The translations under genes were made by a program, and so were the position numbers. The notes below the pieces were generated by a model, which did not search any database, had not been told where the DNA came from, and saw only the letters and a program-made list of their open reading frames with translations. This document shows, in pieces, positions 17,421 through 23,959 of a stretch of DNA of 64,000 bases (positions are counted from its first letter, which is position 1; each line of letters starts with the position of its first letter). Location: positions 144,832-208,831 of the forward strand of contig NZ_JAZHFS010000007.1 in the NCBI RefSeq assembly GCF_036541405.1, given 5' to 3'. Source of the stretch: Clostridium_AD frigoriphilum (GTDB taxonomy: Bacteria; Bacillota; Clostridia; Clostridiales; Clostridiaceae).

Positions 17421-18320
17421 ATGATTAGTGGCAATATCAAAACATGGTTAAGAGCTATAAGACCTTTTTCCTTCACTGGTTCTGTAATTCCAGTTACAAT
17501 AGGCGCAATACTCGCAATTAAACAAAATAATTTTCAATTTGGTTACTTTATACTCTCTGTTGTTGCTATTTTGTTATTACACACTGCTGTTAATTTACTA
17601 AGCGATCATGATGATTATGAAAATAAAGTTGATACAAAAGATTCTTATGGTTCAAGCGGTGTTATTCTGGAGAATTTATTATCTTCCAAACAGATTCTTC
17701 GCTCTGGAATGCTTTGCTTAATACTTGGAAGTCTTATAGGATTATTTTTATCCTATGAAAAGGGTGTATTTGTATTAATATTGGGACTTATAGGTGCCCT
17801 GGGCGGCTATTCCTATACAGGAAAACCTCTGATGCTAAAATATAAGGGGCTTGGAGCTCCACTAGTATTTATTTTATTTGGTCCTTTAATGGTAATTGGT
17901 TCTTATTATGTCCAAATGCAAGACATTAGTGCTGATGTCATTCTGATTTCAATTCCAGTAGGCCTTTTAACTACAGCTATATTACACGCGAATGACATTC
18001 GCGATATAATTCACGACAAAAAAGCAGGCATAAAAACTTTATCAATATTGGTTGGCAAAAATAATGCAAAGAAAATTTATTATGGGATGCTTATTTTATC
18101 ATACTTATCCCTTATAATTATGATTTTCTTCGGAGTCCTTCCACTACTTAGTTTGCCTTGTTTAATTACACTACCTATAGCATTTTCAAATTCAAAAACA
18201 TTATATAATTCCGATATTTCGATTTCTGGATTAATAACCCTTGATAAGTCTACAGGAAAACTTCAAGCTCAGTTTGGAATTTTACTAATATTTTCTATAC
18301 TATTAAGTTTCCTATTATAA
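17421..18320 (+). CDS. menA: UbiA-family prenyltransferase, MenA-like
   Basis: Integral membrane prenyltransferase of 299 residues that would attach a polyprenyl chain to an aromatic ring, most likely 1,4-dihydroxy-2-naphthoate in (demethyl)menaquinone synthesis. Both Asp-rich motifs are visible: NLLSDHDDYENKVD and ANDIRDIIHDKKAG, followed by KTLSILVGK. About eight hydrophobic segments are present. The N-terminal WLRAIRPFSFTGSVIP pattern is typical of MenA. The ATG follows AAAGGAG. No menF, D, H, C, E or B gene lies in the window, so the ring substrate is made elsewhere or imported. A different aromatic acceptor cannot be excluded. Confidence 0.85.
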   Translation: MISGNIKTWLRAIRPFSFTGSVIPVTIGAILAIKQNNFQFGYFILSVVAILLLHTAVNLLSDHDDYENKVDTKDSYGSSGVILENLLSSKQILRSGMLCLILGSLIGLFLSYEKGVFVLILGLIGALGGYSYTGKPLMLKYKGLGAPLVFILFGPLMVIGSYYVQMQDISADVILISIPVGLLTTAILHANDIRDIIHDKKAGIKTLSILVGKNNAKKIYYGMLILSYLSLIIMIFFGVLPLLSLPCLITLPIAFSNSKTLYNSDISISGLITLDKSTGKLQAQFGILLIFSILLSFLL

Positions 18321-18337
18321 TAAAAGGAGGAAAAGAC

Positions 18338-18958
18338 TTGAGCAAAACAAATTCTAAATATACTATCTTTACATTAATTGTAGCAATGATTCTTTGGTAT
18401 TTACTTTTTGTAATAAAACCAATGAATTTTTGGTTAGAAATGAGTCTGTCAATTTCAGCATTAGTTTTAATGGCATTCATTTTTAACAAAGATATTTTTA
18501 AGCTTGGTAAATTGACCATAAGGCATATTCTAATTGGAATTTTCTCAGCTATAGCACTTTATACAATATTCTATTTAGGAAATATTGTATCAGGTTTCAT
18601 ATTTCCTTTTAAAGATTCCCAGGTATTATCCGTTTACAGTAATAGGTCTAATGGAAACTTAATTTGGATAGGATTACTGCTTTTATTCATAATTGGTCCA
18701 GGAGAAGAAATATATTGGAGAGGATTTATACAAAATACTCTATCACAAAAAATGGGTGATACCAAAGGATATGTAATCTCGGTTTTATTGTATGCTGGTG
18801 TTCACATAATTACAGGCAATGTGATGCTTGTAATCGCAGCATTAGTATGTGGGGTATTCTGGGGATGGCTTTATAAAAAAGAAAAAAGCTTACTTCCAGT
18901 AATTATATCCCATGCAATTTGGGACTTAACAATTTTCGTAATATTCCCCTTAATGTAA
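18338..18958 (+). CDS. CPBP family intramembrane metalloprotease
   Basis: Membrane protein of 206 residues of the CAAX protease/bacteriocin-processing (CPBP) family. The diagnostic motifs are present: GPGEEIYWRGFIQ (EExxxR), a second His region (YAGVHIITG) and HAIWDLTIF. The start is TTG at 18338 behind AAAGGAGG with seven-base spacing, 17 bases after menA. Family members range from prenyl-protein proteases to scaffolds without proteolysis. Its job among quinone genes is unknown; its presence inside the operon, with tight spacing on both sides, suggests a connection to the pathway or to processing of an operon product. Confidence 0.85.
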   Translation: MSKTNSKYTIFTLIVAMILWYLLFVIKPMNFWLEMSLSISALVLMAFIFNKDIFKLGKLTIRHILIGIFSAIALYTIFYLGNIVSGFIFPFKDSQVLSVYSNRSNGNLIWIGLLLLFIIGPGEEIYWRGFIQNTLSQKMGDTKGYVISVLLYAGVHIITGNVMLVIAALVCGVFWGWLYKKEKSLLPVIISHAIWDLTIFVIFPLM

Positions 18959-18971
18959 GGAGGTATAAATC

Positions 18972-19694
18972 TTGAAACGAGTGGCCATAAATATACATGA
19001 TATATTTTCATCAATTGCCCCCAAATATGATAAATTAAATACGCTTTTGACCTTAAACATAGATAAACTTTGGAGAAAAAAAGCTATAAACCTATGCGCC
19101 ATTAAAGAAAATGATAAAGTATTAGATTTATGCTGCGGTACTTGCAAAATGATAGAACTTGAATGCAAAGCAGTAGGCGTAAATACTATAGTTATAGGTC
19201 TAGACTTTAATAAAGCGATGCTTGATGTAGGTTATAAAAAGCTTAACAAATCACTAATCAATTATAAATTCGACTTAATACAGGGGGATGTCATGGATCT
19301 ACCTTTTGCTGATAACATCTTTCAAACTATTACAATAGCATTTGGTCTACGAAATGTACCTGATAAAATAAAGGCTATTTCAGAAATGTATAGAGTTTTA
19401 AAACCTGGTGGAAAAGTAGTTTGCTTAGAATTATCTAAACCCAAGATTCCAGTTTTAAAAACCATATATAATTTATATTTCAATTTTGTATTACCATTTG
19501 TTGGATACTTAGGTACCCATGATAAAGCAGCTTATTACTATTTAAGAAATTCAGTTAATGACTTCATGACAAAAGATCAACTACAATGTGAATTTGAACA
19601 AATTGGTTTTGAAAGTTCTGGATTCAAATCACTAACCTTCGGTATAGCCTCAATACACTATGGTATTAAGCCATTGAATAAACCAATTTATTAA
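18972..19694 (+). CDS. menG: Demethylmenaquinone methyltransferase-like protein (UbiE/MenG)
   Basis: Soluble SAM-dependent methyltransferase of 240 residues that would methylate the ring of a prenylated quinone, the last step of menaquinone synthesis. Seen in sequence are the family opening IFSSIAPKYDKLNTLLT, SAM motif I (VLDLCCGTCKM), GDVMDLPFADNIF, the AFGLRNVPD signature, LKPGGKVVCLELSKP and the C-terminal DKAAYYYLRNSV block. The glycine-rich loop reads CCGTCKM rather than the usual GTG-like sequence, a mild variation. The start is TTG at 18972 after AAGGAGG, 13 bases after the CPBP gene. Confidence 0.87.
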   Translation: MKRVAINIHDIFSSIAPKYDKLNTLLTLNIDKLWRKKAINLCAIKENDKVLDLCCGTCKMIELECKAVGVNTIVIGLDFNKAMLDVGYKKLNKSLINYKFDLIQGDVMDLPFADNIFQTITIAFGLRNVPDKIKAISEMYRVLKPGGKVVCLELSKPKIPVLKTIYNLYFNFVLPFVGYLGTHDKAAYYYLRNSVNDFMTKDQLQCEFEQIGFESSGFKSLTFGIASIHYGIKPLNKPIY

Positions 19695-19784
19695 TTTATG
19701 CTCTTCATATTTTCTCCACAATTATAGTTTATAATTTAGCTATATTAAGTAAATAAATTTAAACTTATTTAAGGAGGTAATTAT

Positions 19785-20033
19785 ATGTACTGTAATAGAT
19801 TTTTAGGATCTGGATATGGAACTGGAGGGGGAATGTTTTTAATGATGGGCTTTGGTTTTTTGATATTTTTAGCATTTGTTTTTCTAGTTTTCAAATTAAT
19901 GAAAGTTAATTCGCCTTCATCTTTATCATCAAGTAATTTGGCTTTAGATATATTAAATGAAAGATATGCTAAAGGGGAAATCAATGAAGAAGAATACACT
20001 AAAAAGAAAACAATTCTTTCTAGGAAGAACTAG
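19785..20033 (+). CDS. SHOCT-domain small membrane protein
   Basis: Protein of 82 residues: a Gly/Met-rich N-terminus (GSGYGTGGGMFLMMGFG), one membrane segment (about 17-40), and a C-terminal SHOCT motif (LDILNERYAKGEINEEEY). SHOCT domains are short C-terminal helices thought to mediate oligomerisation; small SHOCT membrane proteins often lie near metal-resistance genes. A perfect AAGGAGG site precedes the ATG. It lies 90 bases after menG and ends at a terminator, so it may be the last gene of the quinone operon or a separate short unit before the second two-component system. Confidence 0.8.
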   Translation: MYCNRFLGSGYGTGGGMFLMMGFGFLIFLAFVFLVFKLMKVNSPSSLSSSNLALDILNERYAKGEINEEEYTKKKTILSRKN

Positions 20034-20045
20034 GAGTATTCTCCT

Positions 20046-20077
20046 AAAAGAGCTAGGAGTACTATCCTAGTTCTTTT
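20046..20077 (+). terminator. Terminator at the end of the quinone/SHOCT operon
   Basis: 13-pair stem with one G-U pair (20046-20058 and 20065-20077) ending in TTTT. The right arm can also pair with 20025-20035, which overlaps the end of the SHOCT gene. Confidence 0.82.
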
Positions 20078-20146
20078 AATAGTGTGTCGAATTACATATC
20101 TAAATAATATAAACTAAATATTAATTAAGAATATTGGAGGGAAACA

Positions 20147-20842
20147 ATGGATGGGAAAATTAAGATTTTAGTAGTTGATGATGAACAAAAGGTTCTAAAT
20201 GTAATCAAAGCTTACCTAATCAAAGAAGGCTTTGAAGTTTTAACTTCTATGGATGGAGAAGATGCATTAAACATATTTAAAAATGAACCGATACATTTAA
20301 TTATATTAGATTTAATGCTTCCTAAAATGTCTGGTGAAGACGTATGCAACAAAATTAGAGCTACCTCCTCAGTACCAATTATTATGCTTACAGCAAAGGC
20401 TGAAGAAGATAATAAAATAGACGGGCTTGCTATTGGAGCAGATGATTACATAACTAAACCATTTAGCAATCGAGAACTAGTTAGTAGGGTTAAAGCCATT
20501 ATACGGAGAACATATAGAGATAATAATCCACTAGCAGAGCTGCTTATTATTAACAATGGTGATTTAGAAATAAATATTGATAAAAAAATAATTAAAAAAC
20601 AAGGCAAAACTATTATATTAACCTCTAACGAGTTTAAAATTTTGATAGCTCTTCTTACTAACCCTGGGCAAGTATTTTCAAGAGAACAATTAGTACATAA
20701 ATCTTTTGGCCTAGACTATGATGGATTTGATCGAACTGTTGATACCCACATTAAAAATATTAGATATAAAATAGAGGACGATTCAAAAAATCCAAAATAT
20801 ATTATTTCAATATATGGAATGGGATATAAGTTCCAGGGTTAA
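20147..20842 (+). CDS. OmpR-family response regulator (redox region, copy 2)
   Basis: Response regulator of 231 residues with receiver Asp55 (LIILDLMLPK), acidic residues VVDDEQ, the Lys of TKPFSNRE, and a winged-helix effector ending GMGYKFQG. It is a close paralogue of the regulator at 11749. The ATG at 20147 follows a GGAGGG site. Its partner kinase begins 44 bases downstream. It sits between the quinone operon and the HMA-cupredoxin fusion gene and may control either or both; no operator could be defined by eye. Confidence 0.92.
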   Translation: MDGKIKILVVDDEQKVLNVIKAYLIKEGFEVLTSMDGEDALNIFKNEPIHLIILDLMLPKMSGEDVCNKIRATSSVPIIMLTAKAEEDNKIDGLAIGADDYITKPFSNRELVSRVKAIIRRTYRDNNPLAELLIINNGDLEINIDKKIIKKQGKTIILTSNEFKILIALLTNPGQVFSREQLVHKSFGLDYDGFDRTVDTHIKNIRYKIEDDSKNPKYIISIYGMGYKFQG

Positions 20843-20886
20843 TTACTGAAGAACTAAAAATTAGTAAATATATGAGGTGGCTCTAT

Positions 20887-22296
20887 ATGAAAATATCCTT
20901 AACAAAAAAATTGTCCTTAGGTTTTCTCCTCACTGCATTTGTATCTATACTGATTGCAGGTTTCATCTCAAATTATATGATTAGTAAAAAATTCAGCAAT
21001 TATCTAATTACTGAACACAAAGCAAAAGTAGCTAAAATTGCAACTGTAATAGATGGCCTATACGATGAGAAAACAGACTTTTCAACTACTAACAGAAATG
21101 AGATATTGAAATATTCAAATGCAGAAGATTTGTATATTGAAGTGAAAAGCTCAACCGGACTTGTTGTTTTTACATCGGGAAGTTCAAATTTACAAACCAA
21201 AACAATGATGGGTTCAATGATGGGCTCAATGATGAATAATTTTTCTTCAATTAAACCAGGTCAATATACTGAAGAAAGTTACCCATTAGTTAAAAACAAT
21301 AAAAAATTAGGAACTATAGTCTTTGGTTATTATGGGACCTCTTTTTTAAATGCAGGTGCACTAACTTTCAAGACAACCTTAAATCATTCTTTTTTTCTTT
21401 CTATCTTCATAGCTTTGATCATTGCATTAATAATTAGTATCTTTCTTTCAAAACAAATATCATCACCTTTAACAGAAATAACTGATACAGCTAATAGAAT
21501 GCGAAATGGAAATTTAGAAGCAAGATATCATGGTGCATCTAAAACCAAAGAGATAAATGATTTGACAATTTCTATAAACTATTTAGCAGAAACTCTACAA
21601 AAACAAGAGTATCTTCGGAAACGTTTAACTTCTGATATGGCTCATGAACTTAGGACACCCCTTACCAATCTAAAATCACATATAGAGGCATTGCTAGACA
21701 AAGTTTGGGAGCCCACTGAAGAAATGCTCACAGGCTTTTATGAAGAAATACAAAGATTAATAAAATTAGTTGAGGGCCTTAACAACATATCAAAATTAGA
21801 ACAGACCAATCTAAATTTAAATAAATCAGAATTCAACTTATCCTTAGAACTAAAAAAAATAATTACATGTTTTGAACCACTATATGAAACTACCGGTATA
21901 AAAATTTATTCAAATTTGATTCCAAATGTTAAAGTATTAATGGATAAAGATAAACTAAAGCAAGTAATGTATAATCTACTTTCAAATTCACTTAAATATT
22001 CCAAAATAAATGGGGAGGTTTTATTAACTCTAAAATCTGATAATGATAACATCATCATAGAAGTACATGACAATGGAATTGGTATTTCTAATAAAGATCT
22101 ACCTTTCATCTTTGAAAGATTTTACAGAAGTGATGAATCTCGTGATAAAAACACTGGTGGTGCCGGCATAGGTCTAACTATTGTAAAAACTATCGTTGAG
22201 GCTCATATAGGTAGCATTGATGTTACCAGCACTTTAGGTGAGGGAAGTACTTTCACTCTTACCTTTCCTAAATCATCATTAAATCTAGATAAATAA
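20887..22296 (+). CDS. Sensor histidine kinase with a Met-rich extracellular motif (copy 2)
   Basis: Membrane kinase of 469 residues from ATG 20887, preferred over ATG 20872 because GAGGTGG at 20874-20880 lies six bases upstream. TM1 (about 7-30), an extracellular sensor (about 35-165), TM2 (about 166-188), HAMP, HisKA with phosphoacceptor His253 (SDMAHELRTP), and an HATPase with NLLSNSLKY, DNGIGI and GAGIGLTIV. The sensor contains MMGSMMGSMM (residues about 107-116), six methionines in regular pairs, the type of soft ligand set used for Cu(I) or Ag(I). Copper sensing is therefore a good hypothesis, supported by the adjacent copper genes. The paralogue at 12433 lacks this motif. Confidence 0.9.
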   Translation: MKISLTKKLSLGFLLTAFVSILIAGFISNYMISKKFSNYLITEHKAKVAKIATVIDGLYDEKTDFSTTNRNEILKYSNAEDLYIEVKSSTGLVVFTSGSSNLQTKTMMGSMMGSMMNNFSSIKPGQYTEESYPLVKNNKKLGTIVFGYYGTSFLNAGALTFKTTLNHSFFLSIFIALIIALIISIFLSKQISSPLTEITDTANRMRNGNLEARYHGASKTKEINDLTISINYLAETLQKQEYLRKRLTSDMAHELRTPLTNLKSHIEALLDKVWEPTEEMLTGFYEEIQRLIKLVEGLNNISKLEQTNLNLNKSEFNLSLELKKIITCFEPLYETTGIKIYSNLIPNVKVLMDKDKLKQVMYNLLSNSLKYSKINGEVLLTLKSDNDNIIIEVHDNGIGISNKDLPFIFERFYRSDESRDKNTGGAGIGLTIVKTIVEAHIGSIDVTSTLGEGSTFTLTFPKSSLNLDK

Positions 22297-22502
22297 CCTA
22301 TCAGGATCTAATTCTTCATATGATATATACCTTAATACTGTTAATCATTAATGCATATGTAAATAAATTCACCACCCAGATATCTTTGTTTTAAAAACAC
22401 TAATTCCTTTATAAAATCTACATAACTATCTCGTATAATTTTAATTATAGATTTATATTCTAAGGATTGAAATTATATTAAAAAGTTTTAGGAGGTATTA
22501 AT

Positions 22503-23882
22503 GTGGGTGTTAAAAAAGAAAAAATAAAAGTCTTCGGCATGACATGTACATCCTGTCAATCAAGAGTGGAAAGAGCAGTTACAAAACTCACTGGTGTTAA
22601 AAATGCTATGGCGAGTTTCAGTAGTCAATCTCTAACTGTAGAATATGATACTAATCTCTGCAATCTCGAAAAAATTAGAACTGCTATAAATGTAGCTGGT
22701 TATAGTACAAAAGATGGAAGCCTCTCTAAAATAGCAGGCATATTTATAATCGTAGTGGCAATTGTATTAATTGGCAATTCATCAAGTGGACTTGATATGA
22801 CATCTAAACTAAACGGTGCTACATATTTTGTTCTATTCATTGTTGGGGTTCTTACCTCAATACATTGCGTTGGTATGTGTGGTGGAATAATGTTATCGCA
22901 AAGCATAACTAAAGATAGCAAAAGTAAATTTGATTCTGTAAAACCCGCCCTTCTATACAATGCAGGAAGAGTTCTATCCTATACAATAATCGGTGGGATA
23001 GTTGGTGCTCTAGGTTCAGTACTTTCACTATCCATAACCGCAAAAGCTGGGCTTCAAATATTTGCAGGTATGTTTATGATAATAATGGGCCTTAATATGA
23101 GTGGCTTTAGCTTATTTAGAAGACTTAACTTCAAATTGCCGTGGTCCGCTTGTTCAATTAAGAAAAAACCAAAAACCCCCTTTTTAATCGGCGCTTTAAA
23201 TGGACTTATGCCCTGTGGGCCACTTCAAACAATGCAACTATATGCCCTAGGCACTGGAAGTACATTTAATGGTGCCATGTCTATGCTACTATTTTCTCTC
23301 GGCACAGTGCCTTTAATGTTGACCTTTGGAGCGTTATCAGGTTTGATTACTAAAGGATATACAAAAACTCTTTTAAAATTCAGTGGTATTTTAGTTGTGG
23401 TTTTGGGTATTGTAATGGGGACTCGCGGACTAACACTCGCTGGTATAAACGTACCGACCACAACTACCTTGATCGCTAGTTTATCTGATAATAAAATAGC
23501 ATCATCACTGTCGCCTCGGTCCAATAAACCTGTAATTGAAAATGGTGTTCAAATAATAATAATGACAGCAGATGATAATGGATATACTCCAAATGGCCTA
23601 TACGTACAAAAGAATATGCCTGTAAAATGGATAATTGATGGCAAATCATTAAATTCCTGCAATGGACAAATTGTTATACCTTCCTTAAACATTCAAAAGA
23701 ATTTACAAGCTGGCGATAATATACTTGAATTCACACCAAAAGATAATGATATAAGCTTCAGTTGTGGAATGGGTATGATTCGTGGGGTAATTAAAGTTGT
23801 TGATAATATAAATACTGTTGACACCTCAAAACCTGATTCTTCTATTCCAACCCCATCTAGCGGTATGCCTTGCTGTAAATAA
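22503..23882 (+). CDS. HMA - DsbD_2/UreH-like membrane - cupredoxin fusion protein
   Basis: Three-part protein of 459 residues. Residues 1-70 are a heavy-metal-associated domain with the copper motif GMTCTSC. Residues about 75-325 form a six-segment membrane domain of the DsbD_2/UreH type (SIHCVGMCGGIML and LNGLMPCGPLQ). Residues about 345-440 look like a cupredoxin-type domain (TADDNGYTPNGLYVQKNMPV; SFSCGMGMIRG), followed by a Pro/Ser tail ending PCCK. Such fusions probably move Cu(I) or reducing power between faces of the membrane. The GTG at 22503 is used, with GGAGGT six bases upstream; an ATG two bases earlier is in another frame and short. It converges with copA across a shared terminator. 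Confidence 0.85.
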   Translation: MGVKKEKIKVFGMTCTSCQSRVERAVTKLTGVKNAMASFSSQSLTVEYDTNLCNLEKIRTAINVAGYSTKDGSLSKIAGIFIIVVAIVLIGNSSSGLDMTSKLNGATYFVLFIVGVLTSIHCVGMCGGIMLSQSITKDSKSKFDSVKPALLYNAGRVLSYTIIGGIVGALGSVLSLSITAKAGLQIFAGMFMIIMGLNMSGFSLFRRLNFKLPWSACSIKKKPKTPFLIGALNGLMPCGPLQTMQLYALGTGSTFNGAMSMLLFSLGTVPLMLTFGALSGLITKGYTKTLLKFSGILVVVLGIVMGTRGLTLAGINVPTTTTLIASLSDNKIASSLSPRSNKPVIENGVQIIIMTADDNGYTPNGLYVQKNMPVKWIIDGKSLNSCNGQIVIPSLNIQKNLQAGDNILEFTPKDNDISFSCGMGMIRGVIKVVDNINTVDTSKPDSSIPTPSSGMPCCK

Positions 23883-23905
23883 CTAACTATTTAATGCATT
23901 TAATA

Positions 23906-23948
23906 AAAAGGTTCAAGTATTACATTTTGTGCAATACTTGAACCTTTT
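23906..23948. terminator. Bidirectional terminator between the cupredoxin fusion gene and copA
   Basis: Perfect 16-bp stem (23906-23921 and 23933-23948) flanked by A and T runs, placed between two convergent genes. Confidence 0.9.
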
Positions 23949-23959
23949 ATAACTTATAT

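Noticed and set aside
14045..23882. A Listeria-type extracellular electron transfer locus
   Set aside because: No FMN-transferase, PplA-like flavoprotein, Ndh2 or EetAB genes; only the general idea of a dedicated quinone is shared.
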